DNA of 64,000 nt, taken from assembly GCF_030732095.1 (NCBI RefSeq), contig NZ_JAVAMQ010000017.1:1-64000 (forward strand), written 5' to 3'. The notes under the pieces are model-generated. The model made no database searches and was not told the origin of the DNA. It saw only the letters and a list, made by a program, of their open reading frames with translations. Source of the stretch: Paracoccus spongiarum (lineage in GTDB: Bacteria > Pseudomonadota > Alphaproteobacteria > Rhodobacterales > Rhodobacteraceae). A program made the translations under genes and the position numbers. This document shows, piece by piece, positions 9,011 to 17,714 of this stretch. Each line of letters starts with the position of its first letter. Position 1 is the stretch's first letter.

Positions 9011-9079
9011 GTGTAGTCCTCCCGTTGAAGATGTCGCGGGGTCCGCGCGCCCCTCCGAGCGCGGCGGCCCCGCCGGTTG

Positions 9080-9832
9080 TCAGTGGATCAGCGATCCACC
9101 GTTCACGTCGACCTCGGTGCCGGTGCAATAGGCCGCGAGGTCGGATGCCAGGAACAGCGCACAGCCGGCCACGTCGCCGGCCTCGCCCGCCCGCGCCATC
9201 GGGATGCCCGCGATGATCCCCTCGAGCATCTCGGGCGTCAGCTTGCCGCCGGTGATGTCGGTGGCGATGAAGCCGGGGCAGATCGCGTTGATGCGGACGT
9301 TGTCGGGGGCGAATTCGCGCGCCATCGCCTTGGTCAGGCCCAGCACGCCGGCCTTGGCCGCCGAGTAGTGCGGCCCGCCGAAGATGCCGCCGCCGCGCTG
9401 CGCGCTGACCGAGGACAGGTTGACGATGCTGCCCGATTTCTGGCCGCGCATCGCCGGGATCACCGCCTGGCTCATGTACAGCGTGCCGCGCAGGTTCACG
9501 TCCAGCACCGCGTCGTAATTCGCAGCCGCGATCTCCAGCGATTTCAGCGGCTGGGTGATGCCGGCGTTGTTCACGAGGATGTCCACCCGGCCCCATTCCG
9601 CCAGCAGCGCGGCCACCGCGGCCTCGCAGGCTGCCTTGTCGGTCACGTTGCAGGCAAGGCCCAGATGCGCCGCCCCGATATCGGCCGCGGCGGCCCTGGC
9701 GGCGGCCTCGTCCAGATCCAGGATCGCCACGGTCGCGCCGTGATCGGCAAACAACTGCGCCGTCGCCTTGCCCAGCCCGCGCGCCGAAGCGGCGCCGGTC
9801 ACGATGGCGTATTTCCCCTCAAGAAGCCCCAT
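9080..9832 (-). CDS. Short-chain dehydrogenase/reductase
   Basis: A 250-residue classical SDR, probably NAD(P)-dependent oxidation or reduction of a polyol or ketose. The nucleotide loop is TGAASARGLG (residues 12-21, with the family spacing slightly altered), NNAG is at 88-91, the catalytic Ser lies in SIVNLSSVS (about 135-143), Tyr156 and Lys160 form YSAAK. Start 9832 (MGLLEGKYAIVTG) follows AAGGAG; an ATG seven codons earlier is less likely. It lies between the transketolase pair and the TRAP genes, all on one strand. Confidence 0.88.
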   Translation of the reverse strand: MGLLEGKYAIVTGAASARGLGKATAQLFADHGATVAILDLDEAAARAAAADIGAAHLGLACNVTDKAACEAAVAALLAEWGRVDILVNNAGITQPLKSLEIAAANYDAVLDVNLRGTLYMSQAVIPAMRGQKSGSIVNLSSVSAQRGGGIFGGPHYSAAKAGVLGLTKAMAREFAPDNVRINAICPGFIATDITGGKLTPEMLEGIIAGIPMARAGEAGDVAGCALFLASDLAAYCTGTEVDVNGGSLIH

Positions 9833-9873
9833 GGGCCGTTCTCCTTCCCTCAAGTTGTGCTCTGATCGGGGCG

Positions 9874-10908
9874 TTACAGCCAGCCCCGGATTGCCTCGGC
9901 CACCCGGTCAACGGACAGGCCGTACATGTCATGCAGTGTCGGCAGGCCGCCGGCCTCCAGGAACGCGTCGGGCAGCCCGATCATGCGGAACTGCGGCGTG
10001 ACGCCGGCCTGCAGCAGCGTGCCCGCGACGGCCTCGCCCAGACCGCCGATGACGGTGTGGTTCTCGGCCGTGACGACCAGCCGGCCGCCCCTGGCCGCCT
10101 CGGCCAGGATGGTCGCGCGGTCCAGCGGCTTGATCGTCGGCACATGCAGCACGGCCACGCCGATATTGTCGGCTGCCAGCTTTTCGGCCGCGTCCAGCGC
10201 CCGCATGGTCATCAGCCCCGAGGCGATCACCAGCACGTCGCCGCCCTCGCGGATCATCTGCGCGCGGCCCAGTTCGAACCGGTAGTCGGGCTTGTGACGC
10301 CGCAGCACCTCGGGCACCTTGCCGCGCGGCAGCCGGGCATAGACCGGCCCGTCATGCGCGGCCATCGCCGGCACCATGCCGACCACGTCGGTCGCATCGC
10401 AGGGGTCGATCAGCACCATGTTCGGCAGGCCGCGGAAGATCGCCAGATCCTCTGTCGCCTGGTGGCTGGGACCGTAACCCGTGGTCAGGCCGGGCAGCGC
10501 GCAGCAGATCTTGACCGGCAGGTTCTCCTCGGCGATGGCCATGGCGATGAAGTCATAGGCGCGGCGGCTGGCAAAGACCGCATAGGTGGTGGCGAAGGGC
10601 AGGAACCCCTCGCGCGCCATGCCGGCCGCCGCCGACATCAGCAGCTGTTCGGCCATGCCCATCTGGTAGAACCGTTCGGGCATCGCGTTGGCGAGGATGT
10701 GCATGTCGGTGTATTTCGCAAGGTCCGCCGACATCCCGACGACCCGATCATCGGAGGTCGCCAGATCGACCAGTGCATGTCCGAAGGGGGCCGAGACCGA
10801 CTCGTAACCCTCGGCGGCCAGCGATGCGATCATCGCGGTGGTGGCGACGCGCGGCCCCTCGGGCAGGGTGCGCGGTTCGTATTTGCGGGCCATGGAGGCA
10901 ATGGTCAC
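9874..10908 (-). CDS. Split transketolase, C-terminal subunit
   Basis: A 344-residue protein carrying the pyrimidine-binding (Pyr) and C-terminal transketolase domains; the Pyr domain holds the catalytic glutamate region MPERFYQMGMAEQLLMSAAAGMA and ATTYAVFASRRAYDF. It pairs with the thiamine-diphosphate PP-domain subunit encoded immediately upstream. I choose GTG 10908, which overlaps the upstream TGA (GTGA) with GAAGGAAA before it; a longer start at 10950 would overlap by about 45 bp. Split transketolases are known from pathways for unusual sugars such as apulose-4-phosphate. The exact donor sugar here is inferred from neighbours only. Confidence 0.87.
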   Translation of the reverse strand: MTIASMARKYEPRTLPEGPRVATTAMIASLAAEGYESVSAPFGHALVDLATSDDRVVGMSADLAKYTDMHILANAMPERFYQMGMAEQLLMSAAAGMAREGFLPFATTYAVFASRRAYDFIAMAIAEENLPVKICCALPGLTTGYGPSHQATEDLAIFRGLPNMVLIDPCDATDVVGMVPAMAAHDGPVYARLPRGKVPEVLRRHKPDYRFELGRAQMIREGGDVLVIASGLMTMRALDAAEKLAADNIGVAVLHVPTIKPLDRATILAEAARGGRLVVTAENHTVIGGLGEAVAGTLLQAGVTPQFRMIGLPDAFLEAGGLPTLHDMYGLSVDRVAEAIRGWL

Positions 10909-11759
10909 AGCGGTTTTCCTTCGTCCAGAACGGCCAGGGCCTTGTCCCATTCATCCGCCTCGACGCGGACGAAATGGGTGATCTCGCGGGCTTCCAGGAA
11001 CGGCACGCCCCTGCACATCACGGTGTCGAAGATGATCGCGCGGGGCTGGGGGCCGGGATGGGCGCGGGCGGCATCGAAGGCCGCGCGCACGGCATCGATG
11101 TCGTTGCCGTCAACGCGCTGGGTGAACCAGCCGAAGGCCTGCCACTTCTCGGGCAGGGGCTCGCTGGACAGCACCTGCGTCGAGGGTCCGTCGGCCTGCT
11201 GGTCGTTGAAGTCGATGATGCAGATCAGGTTGTCGAGGCCCTGCGCGGATGCCGACATCGCGGCCTCCCAGGTCGACCCCTCGCCAAGTTCGCCATCAGA
11301 CATCAGGTTGATGACGAAGGCCGGGTTCTTCTTGCGCTTCAACCCCATCGCCATGCCGACCGCGATGCCCAGCCCGTGACCCAGAGAGCCGCCGGTGATC
11401 TCCATGCCCGGCGTGTAGGATGCCATGCCCGACATCGGCATCCGCGAATCGTCCATGCCATAGGTTTCCAGCTCGTCCTCGGGCAGGATGCCGGCCTCGA
11501 TCAGCACCGCATAAAGGGCGATGGCGTAATGGCCGATGGAGAGCAGGAAGCGGTCTCGCCCCTCCCATTCGGGGTCCTCGGGGCGGTAGTCCATGGCGTG
11601 GAAATAGGCCACTGCCAGCACGTCGGCCACGCCCAGCGCCTGCCCGATATAGCCCTGGCCCTGCACCTGTCCCATCCGCAGCGCCTTGCGCCGGATCTCC
11701 CATGCGCGGCGCGCCAGCGAGATGTTCGACCCCTGCGCGGGTCGCATCGTTGCGGTCAT
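10905..11759 (-). CDS. Split transketolase, N-terminal (TPP-binding) subunit
   Basis: A 284-residue subunit with the ThDP/Mg motif SDGELGEGSTWEAAMSASAQ ending about 28 residues on in IIDFNDQQ, equivalent to GDG-X(n)-N, and with transketolase histidines in LSIGHYAIALYA and GGSLGHGLGIAVGMA. Start 11759 follows GGGAGG at 5 nt; an upstream ATG six codons earlier overlaps that site. It is the first gene of a minus-strand run (TK-N, TK-C, SDR, TRAP P-Q-M), divergent from the isomerase-kinase pair, so the whole 5-14.5 kb block looks like one catabolic locus. Confidence 0.87.
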   Translation of the reverse strand: MTATMRPAQGSNISLARRAWEIRRKALRMGQVQGQGYIGQALGVADVLAVAYFHAMDYRPEDPEWEGRDRFLLSIGHYAIALYAVLIEAGILPEDELETYGMDDSRMPMSGMASYTPGMEITGGSLGHGLGIAVGMAMGLKRKKNPAFVINLMSDGELGEGSTWEAAMSASAQGLDNLICIIDFNDQQADGPSTQVLSSEPLPEKWQAFGWFTQRVDGNDIDAVRAAFDAARAHPGPQPRAIIFDTVMCRGVPFLEAREITHFVRVEADEWDKALAVLDEGKPL

Positions 11760-11919
11760 GTCGTCCTCCCTTGGCATCGCCGGTCGTCCTGCACCATAGG
11801 CGGTCAGGGGCGCCGAGTATCTCAGGAAAAATTCATCGCTTGTGTAGGAAAACTAAATTGATGTGCGGGGCGGGTCTGTGGTCCCTTGGCGCGATCACAT
11901 GCCAGGGGAGGAAGGCAGA
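11760..11919. promoter_or_regulatory. Divergent control region of the sugar locus
   Basis: These 160 bp separate the transketolase operon (minus) from the isomerase-kinase operon (plus). Bases 11818-11861 are much richer in A and T than their surroundings (AGGAAAAATTCAT, AGGAAAACTAAATTGATG), as expected for promoters and a regulator site. The AGGAAAA direct repeat (about 24 bp apart) is a candidate binding motif. No clear sigma-70 hexamer pair can be fixed by eye. Confidence 0.4.
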
Positions 11920-12729
11920 ATGGAGTTGGGCCTGGGAAGCTATGCCTTTCGCTGGTCGATTGGGATCAAGGATCGCCAGCCGGCGCGGCCAATGGATGCC
12001 TTCGACCTGCTGCAGCAGGCCGACATGCGCGGCCTGAAGGTGCTGCAATATGCCGACAATCTGCCACTGGACCGGCTGGACGAGGCCGCCCATCACCGGC
12101 TGGCCGAAGAGGCGGGCCGGCGGGGCATCCGGCTGGAACTGGGCACGCAATGCTTTGATGCCGACGAGGTCGGCCGCTATCTGGTGATCGGCCAGAGGCT
12201 GGGCGCGGGCATCCTGCGGGTCGCGCTGGACGAGGCAGATGCGCATGTCCAGGTGCCACAGCTTGCCGCGCAGCTGCGCCCGCTGCTGGACCGGGCGCGC
12301 GCCGCGGGCATCCGCATCGCGATCGAGAACCACTTCAACTATCCCTCGCCGCGCATGGTCGAACTGCTGACGCTGATCGACGATCCGCAGCTGGGCGTCT
12401 GCCTCGACGTGGCGAACTCGATCTGCGCGGGCGAATGGCCCGAGGCGACGGTCGCGATGCTGGCGCCCTTCACGATCAACCTGCATCTGAAGGATTACGT
12501 CATCCGGCCCGATCCCTATGGCGTGGGATTTCGCATCCACGGGGTGCCGCTGGGACAGGGCCGCGCACCGATCCGCTGGATTCTCGACCAGCTGGCCCAT
12601 TGCCCGCCGGGGATGAGCGTGATCCTGGAACACTGGCTGCCGGTCGAGACCGGCCTGGACGACGCCCGCGCCGCCGAAGGACCGTGGCTGGACCAGACGG
12701 TTGCCGCGGCCCGGACTTTCATTCGCTGA
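11920..12729 (+). CDS. Sugar isomerase/epimerase, TIM barrel (xylose isomerase-like)
   Basis: A 269-residue AP-endonuclease-2/xylose-isomerase-like barrel. Metal-binding-type acidic and His residues appear in order: IAIENHFNYPS, GVCLDVANS, INLHLKDYV and SVILEHWLP, consistent with a divalent-metal aldose-ketose isomerase or epimerase. Start 11920 (MELGLGSYAFRW) is chosen because GGGAGGAAGG lies just upstream. It is 12 bp ahead of the DAK-family kinase, so its product is probably the ketose that the kinase phosphorylates. Substrate unknown; D-apiose to apulose or a tetrose isomerisation fits the context. Confidence 0.8.
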   Translation: MELGLGSYAFRWSIGIKDRQPARPMDAFDLLQQADMRGLKVLQYADNLPLDRLDEAAHHRLAEEAGRRGIRLELGTQCFDADEVGRYLVIGQRLGAGILRVALDEADAHVQVPQLAAQLRPLLDRARAAGIRIAIENHFNYPSPRMVELLTLIDDPQLGVCLDVANSICAGEWPEATVAMLAPFTINLHLKDYVIRPDPYGVGFRIHGVPLGQGRAPIRWILDQLAHCPPGMSVILEHWLPVETGLDDARAAEGPWLDQTVAAARTFIR

Positions 12730-12741
12730 GGAGGAGCGACC

Positions 12742-14502
12742 ATGACCGAATTCCGCACCAAGCGGCTTCTGAACGCGCCCGAGGACATCGTCACCGAGGC
12801 CATCGCCGGCATGATCGCCGCCCATCCCGACATGCTGGGCAGCGAGGGCGCCACCGGGCGGGCGGTGATCTCGCTGGACGGCCCGCGCGAGGGCAAGGTG
12901 GGCGTCATCATCGGCGGCGGCTCGGGCCACGAGCCGGCCTTTGCAGGCTATGTCGGGCGCGGGCTGGCCGATGCGGCGGCCGTGGGCAATGTCTTTGCCT
13001 CGCCCGGGCCCGAACAGATCATGGATGCCGCCCGCGCCGTAGAGGGCGGCGCGGGCGTGCTGTTCCTTTATGGCAACTACACCGGCGACGTGATGAATTT
13101 CGACATGGCCGCCGAGGAGTGCGAGGCAGCAGGAATTCCCGCCCGATCGCTGGCGGTGACCGACGACGTGGCGTCGGCCCCGGCCGAACGCGCGCATGAA
13201 CGGCGCGGCATCGCGGGCGATTTCTTCGTCTTCAAGATCGCAGGCGCCGCCGCCGAACAGGGCCGCGACCTCGAGGGCTGCCTTGCGGCGGCGCGGGCGG
13301 CGAACGCCGCGACCCGCTCGATGGGGGTGGCGCTGACCGCCTGCTCGATGCCGCAGACCGGCCGGGCGAACTTCCAGATCGGCCCCGAGGACATGGAAAT
13401 CGGCATGGGCATCCATGGCGAGCCGGGGATGCGCCGCGGCAAGATCGAGACGGCCGATGCGGTGGTCGACGAATTGCTGGCCCCGATCCTTGCGGACCTG
13501 GGCCTTGCCGAGGGCCAGCGGGTCGCGGTGCTGGTCAACGGCCTCGGCGCGACCGGGCAGCTGGAGCTGTATGTCCTGAACCGCCGGATCGCGGAAAGCC
13601 TGACCGCGCGCGGGGTCGCGATCCACCGCACCTGGGTCGGGGAATACTGCACCTCGCTGGACATGGCCGGGGCGTCGGTGACGCTGATGCGGCTTGACGA
13701 CGACCTTCAGGCGCTGCTGGACATGCCCTGCCGCACGCCCGCGCTGACCGTGGCCGGGGCGCTGCCGCCGGTCGAGGGGCGGGTCAGGGCCGGACGCGCC
13801 CGTCAGGCCGCACAGGCCGAGGCGGCGATCGATCTGGGGACGCTGGCGACCTCGGGTCCGGTCACGCCGCAGGTCTTTCGCGCGATGATGCGCGACACCG
13901 CCGATGCGATCGCCGCGAACCGCGACTGGCTGTCGGAACTGGACGGGGTGATCGGCGATGGCGACCACGGCATCACCATGGACATCGGCTGGACCGCCGT
14001 GCGCGGCGTGCTGGCCGACGCGGCCGCGGACGAGACGATCACCCGCACCAGCGCGCGCATGTCGAAGGCGTTTCTCGATGCGGTCGGGGCCTCGTCGGGG
14101 CCGCTTTATGCCAGCGCCTTCCGCATGGCCGGCGAGGCGGTCGCGGACCGTCTGAACCTTGACGCCGCGGCGATGGTCGCCTGGGTGGCCGGGTTGCGCG
14201 ACGGCATCCTGTCGCGCGGCGGGGCCAGCCTCGGCGACAAGACCATGATCGACGCCTGGGTGCCCGCCGTCCAGCATGCCGAGGCCGCGCTGGCCGGGGG
14301 CGGCGATGTGACGGCCTGCCTCGCCGCGGCCGAAGCCGGGGCGCGGGCCGGGCGCGACCACACCGCGACGATCGAAAGCCGACGCGGACGATCGGCCAAG
14401 CTGGGCGCGCGGTCGGTGGGCCATGTCGACCCGGGCGCGGCATCGGCGCATGTGATCCTGAAGGCCATGCACGACGCGCTGGCCGCCCGCGGGATCGGCT
14501 GA
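12742..14502 (+). CDS. DAK-family ketose kinase, fused DhaK-DhaL
   Basis: A 586-residue ATP-dependent kinase of the dihydroxyacetone kinase family. The DhaK domain (about 1-340) has GGGSGHEPAFAGYVG (58-72), GNYTGDVMNF and the substrate-binding His225 in GIHGEPG; the DhaL domain (about 375-586) has the Mg-ATP aspartates in IGDGDHG, then GASSGPLYA and GASLGDKTMIDAW. Fused enzymes use ATP rather than PTS components. Relatives phosphorylate dihydroxyacetone, erythrulose or other short ketoses. The gene follows the isomerase by 12 bp with GAGGAG before ATG. Which ketose it uses cannot be told from sequence. Confidence 0.88.
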   Translation: MTEFRTKRLLNAPEDIVTEAIAGMIAAHPDMLGSEGATGRAVISLDGPREGKVGVIIGGGSGHEPAFAGYVGRGLADAAAVGNVFASPGPEQIMDAARAVEGGAGVLFLYGNYTGDVMNFDMAAEECEAAGIPARSLAVTDDVASAPAERAHERRGIAGDFFVFKIAGAAAEQGRDLEGCLAAARAANAATRSMGVALTACSMPQTGRANFQIGPEDMEIGMGIHGEPGMRRGKIETADAVVDELLAPILADLGLAEGQRVAVLVNGLGATGQLELYVLNRRIAESLTARGVAIHRTWVGEYCTSLDMAGASVTLMRLDDDLQALLDMPCRTPALTVAGALPPVEGRVRAGRARQAAQAEAAIDLGTLATSGPVTPQVFRAMMRDTADAIAANRDWLSELDGVIGDGDHGITMDIGWTAVRGVLADAAADETITRTSARMSKAFLDAVGASSGPLYASAFRMAGEAVADRLNLDAAAMVAWVAGLRDGILSRGGASLGDKTMIDAWVPAVQHAEAALAGGGDVTACLAAAEAGARAGRDHTATIESRRGRSAKLGARSVGHVDPGAASAHVILKAMHDALAARGIG

Positions 14503-14520
14503 CCCGGCCGCGCGCAGGGA

Positions 14521-15276
14521 TCAGGCCAGGGTTGCCAGGCCGATCCCGGCAGCCTCCAGCGCCGCGCGGACCGCGCCGGCCATCGCCACGGCCTCGCCGC
14601 TGTCGCCATGCACGCAGACCGTGTCGATCCGGCAGGGCAGCCGTTTGCCGCTGGCGGTCAGGATCGCGCCCGCGCGCAGCATCGCGACGATGCGCCGCCC
14701 GGCCTCGGCCGGGTCGTGCATCACCGCGCCGGGCTGGCGGCGATCAACCAGCCCGCCGTCGTCGCGATAGGCGCGATCGGCGAAAATCTCGCAGGCGTGA
14801 CGGGCGCCCAGTTCGGCTGCGACGGCCTGCATCCGCGTGCCGGCCAGCACGACCAGGATCAGGTCGGGATCGACGCGCAGCGCGGCCTGAAAGCAGGCGC
14901 GGGCGATGTCGGCCTCGTCCGTGGCCATGTTCGACAGCGCGCCATGCAGCTTGAGATGGGCGACGCGCCCGCCCACCGACCGGGCCATGCCCTGCGCCGC
15001 GCCCAGCTGATAGGCGACCAGATTGCCCAGCTCATCCGCCGAAAGCGCCAGCCGCCGGCGGCCGAAGCCCTGCAGGTCGGCAAAGCCGGGATGCGCGCCG
15101 ATGCCGACCCCGCGCGCGAGCGCGCCGCGCATGGTCCGGGCCATCACCTCGGGGTCGCCGGCATGGAAGCCGCAGGCGATGTTGGCCGAGGTGACGATGT
15201 CCAGCATCGCCTTGTCATCGCCCATCGGCCAGGGACCGAAGCCCTCGCCCAGATCCGCGTTCAGATCGACCTGCAT
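14521..15276 (-). CDS. pxpA: 5-oxoprolinase subunit A (LamB/YcsF family)
   Basis: A 251-residue LamB/YcsF protein, subunit A of the prokaryotic ATP-dependent 5-oxoprolinase that opens pyroglutamate to glutamate. Hallmarks are MQVDLNADLGEGFGPW at the N-terminus, IACGFHAGDP, IGAHPGFADLQGFGRR and KLHGALSN. The ATG at 15276 overlaps the pxpC stop by one base (TGATG) and has GGAGG upstream, so the three pxp genes are coupled in the order B-C-A. It is the last gene of the run and is convergent with the kinase gene. Confidence 0.93.
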   Translation of the reverse strand: MQVDLNADLGEGFGPWPMGDDKAMLDIVTSANIACGFHAGDPEVMARTMRGALARGVGIGAHPGFADLQGFGRRRLALSADELGNLVAYQLGAAQGMARSVGGRVAHLKLHGALSNMATDEADIARACFQAALRVDPDLILVVLAGTRMQAVAAELGARHACEIFADRAYRDDGGLVDRRQPGAVMHDPAEAGRRIVAMLRAGAILTASGKRLPCRIDTVCVHGDSGEAVAMAGAVRAALEAAGIGLATLA

Positions 15277-16292
15277 CAGCCCTCCTCCAGCTCGCGGCCC
15301 GCCGTGACCCCACCGACCAGCTGATAGGACAGCAGGTCGGGGATCGTCGAGGGGGCGCGGATCAGGTTGCGGCAGCGGCCGGCCGCCTCGCGCAGCAGCG
15401 TGGCATCGTCCCGGCGCAGCGCATCGGCGGCGTCCTGCGAGATCCGGCAGAAGCGCAGCGTGACGCCCGGCGCCGCCTGCGCGACGATGGGCAGGTCGGC
15501 GGCGGTCACCCGGCCGATGCGCGGATAGCCCCCCATCGTCTGGCATTCGGCCATCAGCACGACCGGCACGCCGTCGCCGGTCATCTGCAGATCGCCCGGC
15601 CCGATCACGTCCGAGGCAAGCCCGGCGGCGTGGTCCGAGGCAAAGCGCGCCTCGGCCTGCAGCTGAACGCCCTGCCGGTTGCCGCGCGGCGCCCGCGTGA
15701 AACCGGTGGCGTAAAAGCGCGCCAGCACGGCCTGGTCGAACAGGCCGGTCTGCGGGCCGTCCACCACGCGCACCCGCCCGCCTGCGAAGCGCGCGACCGG
15801 GTCGATGACGCGGGCCGGTGCGTCGGGCGCGGGATCGTCGCCGCAATCCAGCCGGTCGCCGGCCGCCAGCGCCGCACCGATGCCGATGGCCAGATGCGCG
15901 GCGCGGCTGCCCAGCCAGCAGGGCGTCGCAAGCCCACCCGCCGGCGTCAGATAGCCATGCAGCCCGGCCTGCACGCCGCCGATCCGCAGGCTCTGGCCGG
16001 GCTGGACGGGATGCGTCGCGTGCCATCGCAGCGGCGCGCCGTCCAGCGTCGCCGCCATCGGCGCCCCGGTCAGCGCGATGCGCGTCGGCCGGCTGACCGC
16101 GAACATCCCGCCGGCCGCCGCCATCTCGATCCCCGCCAGCACATCGGGCGCCCCCAGAAGCGCCGCCGCCTCGATCAGCGCAAGCCGGTCCATCGCCCCG
16201 CCGCGCGACAGCCCCTGCGCCAGATGGCCGGGACGCCCCATGTCCTGAACGCTCAGCAGGCCATCGGCGCGCAAGACCTCAAGGACGGTCAT
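15276..16292 (-). CDS. pxpC: 5-oxoprolinase subunit C (biotin-dependent carboxyltransferase-like, AHS2)
   Basis: A 338-residue KipA/AHS2-domain protein related to the allophanate hydrolase C-terminal part. Typical stretches are LLSVQDMGRPGHLAQGLSRGGAMD, PTRIALTGA, HGYLTPAGG and CQTMGGYPRIGRVTAADLP. It forms the catalytic complex with PxpB and PxpA. Its ATG overlaps the pxpB stop by four bases (16289-16292). Confidence 0.93.
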   Translation of the reverse strand: MTVLEVLRADGLLSVQDMGRPGHLAQGLSRGGAMDRLALIEAAALLGAPDVLAGIEMAAAGGMFAVSRPTRIALTGAPMAATLDGAPLRWHATHPVQPGQSLRIGGVQAGLHGYLTPAGGLATPCWLGSRAAHLAIGIGAALAAGDRLDCGDDPAPDAPARVIDPVARFAGGRVRVVDGPQTGLFDQAVLARFYATGFTRAPRGNRQGVQLQAEARFASDHAAGLASDVIGPGDLQMTGDGVPVVLMAECQTMGGYPRIGRVTAADLPIVAQAAPGVTLRFCRISQDAADALRRDDATLLREAAGRCRNLIRAPSTIPDLLSYQLVGGVTAGRELEEG

Positions 16293-17005
16293 CGCAGCAC
16301 CTCGAGCCGCGCGCCGCCCAGCCCGTCAGGGCCCTTGGCCAGCGCCTCGATCTCGGCGGGGGCTGCGGGGGCAAGGCGGATCCCGTCGCCCGCCCGCAGC
16401 GGCATCGGCGGCTCGCGTCCTGGCTGAAAGCTGCGGAACGCGCCGCGCGCCACCTGCCGCCAGCCGGTCGCCGATGCGGTCCCGAAGATCACGATCTGGC
16501 GCACCGCCACGACGACCGCGCCGGCCGGCACCGAGGGGTTCAGCGCCGCCATGCGCGGCAGGTCCCAGGACGGGGGCAGCAGGCCAATATAGGGCTGGCC
16601 GGGCGCAAAGCCGATCGCCAGCACGCGCAGGCCGGGCGCGCAGATCTGGCGAATCGCCGCCTCCTGCGACAGGCCGGCCATGCGGGCGACCTCGGCCAGC
16701 TGCGGGCCGTTCTCGCCGCCGAAGGCCAGCGGGATGGTCCATCTGCGCGCCGGATCGGCGTCGTCGCCGCCCGCCCCGGCGCAACCTTCGGCAAGCGTGA
16801 GGGCCGTCGCAGCCAGTTCGCACCGCCCGGTTCGCGCCGGATCGAAGCGCAGCAGCACCGACACCAGGGCCGGGACGATCTCGACCACGCCGGGCGGGGG
16901 ACGCGCCTCGAGCCGGCGGGCAAGGCGGGCCGCGGCCTGCATCGCCACGGGATCGGCCCGCAGCGCAAAACGCACCAGCAGCGCGTCCTCGCCGGCGGGA
17001 AGCAC
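16289..17005 (-). CDS. pxpB: 5-oxoprolinase subunit B (KipI/AHS1 family)
   Basis: A 238-residue AHS1-domain protein: IVPALVSVLLRFDP in the N-terminal part and the family core VLAIGFAPGQPYIGLLPPSWDLPR, then VPAGAVVVAVRQIVIFGTASATGWR. The start is taken as GTG 17005; no strong ribosome site is visible, so it could lie slightly elsewhere. It starts only 28 bp after the response-regulator gene on the same strand, so read-through from the two-component operon is possible. Confidence 0.9.
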   Translation of the reverse strand: MLPAGEDALLVRFALRADPVAMQAAARLARRLEARPPPGVVEIVPALVSVLLRFDPARTGRCELAATALTLAEGCAGAGGDDADPARRWTIPLAFGGENGPQLAEVARMAGLSQEAAIRQICAPGLRVLAIGFAPGQPYIGLLPPSWDLPRMAALNPSVPAGAVVVAVRQIVIFGTASATGWRQVARGAFRSFQPGREPPMPLRAGDGIRLAPAAPAEIEALAKGPDGLGGARLEVLR

Positions 17006-17033
17006 GGCGGGTGCAACCGGGCCGGGGGGCGCG

Positions 17034-17708
17034 TCAGGCGCAAAGGCGATAGCCCGCGCCGCGCACGGTGTGGATCAGCGGCGCCTCGTCCTCGGCATCG
17101 ATCTTGGCGCGCAGGTAGCGGATGTAGACATCGACCACCTTCGAGCCGGGATCGAAGCCGTAGCCCCAGTTGTTGTTCAGAAGCTGGGTCCGGCTGAGCA
17201 CCGCGCCGCTGTGTTCCATCATGTAGCGCAGCAGTCCGAATTCCTTCGGCGTCAGGTCGATGGCGCGGCCCGCGCGGGTCACCTGCCGGGTCGTCGGGTC
17301 CAGCATCAGGTCGGCGACCTGCAGCACCGGATCATAGCGCATGTCGGGCGCGCGGCGCAGCAGCGCCTCGACGCGGGCCACCAGCTCGTCGAAGGAGAAG
17401 GGCTTGGTCAGGTAATCGTCGGCACCCGCGTTCAGGCCCTCGATCTTGTCGGCCAGCGCGTCCTTGGCGGTCAGCATCAGAACCCGCGCGGTGATGTTCT
17501 CGCTGCGCATCTGGCGGCAGATGGTCACGCCGTCGAAATCGGGCAGCATCCTGTCAAGGATGACCAGGGGGTACTCCGCGCTGCGCATCATCGCGAGGGC
17601 GCCTTGGCCGTCGCCGGCGATGTCCAGCATATGCCCCTCGGCGCGCAATCCGCGATTGACGAAGCTGGCGATACGGGGGTCGTCCTCGACAAGCAGGATC
17701 TTGGCCAT
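17034..17708 (-). CDS. OmpR/PhoB-family response regulator of the peptide-export cluster
   Basis: A 224-residue regulator: receiver domain about 1-115 with acidic pocket E8, D9, D10, phospho-acceptor Asp52 (VILDRMLP) and the switch lysine in DDYLTKPF; winged-helix DNA-binding domain about 125-222 (LTPKEFGLLRYMMEH, VVDVYIRYLRAKID, HTVRGAGYRLC). It starts 6 bp after the kinase stop with TGAGG before ATG. It is most like PmrA/QseB/CusR-type regulators that answer membrane or envelope cues. Target promoters are unknown; the peptide promoter near 24015-24043 is the obvious candidate. Confidence 0.9.
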   Translation of the reverse strand: MAKILLVEDDPRIASFVNRGLRAEGHMLDIAGDGQGALAMMRSAEYPLVILDRMLPDFDGVTICRQMRSENITARVLMLTAKDALADKIEGLNAGADDYLTKPFSFDELVARVEALLRRAPDMRYDPVLQVADLMLDPTTRQVTRAGRAIDLTPKEFGLLRYMMEHSGAVLSRTQLLNNNWGYGFDPGSKVVDVYIRYLRAKIDAEDEAPLIHTVRGAGYRLCA

Positions 17709-17714
17709 GATGCC

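Noticed and set aside
11833..14472. Very long open frame opposite the DAK-family kinase and isomerase genes
   Set aside because: It is the antisense shadow of well-recognised genes, a usual by-product of GC-rich codon use. Similar shadows oppose leuS (36521-39055) and glpK/glpV (44137-47595).
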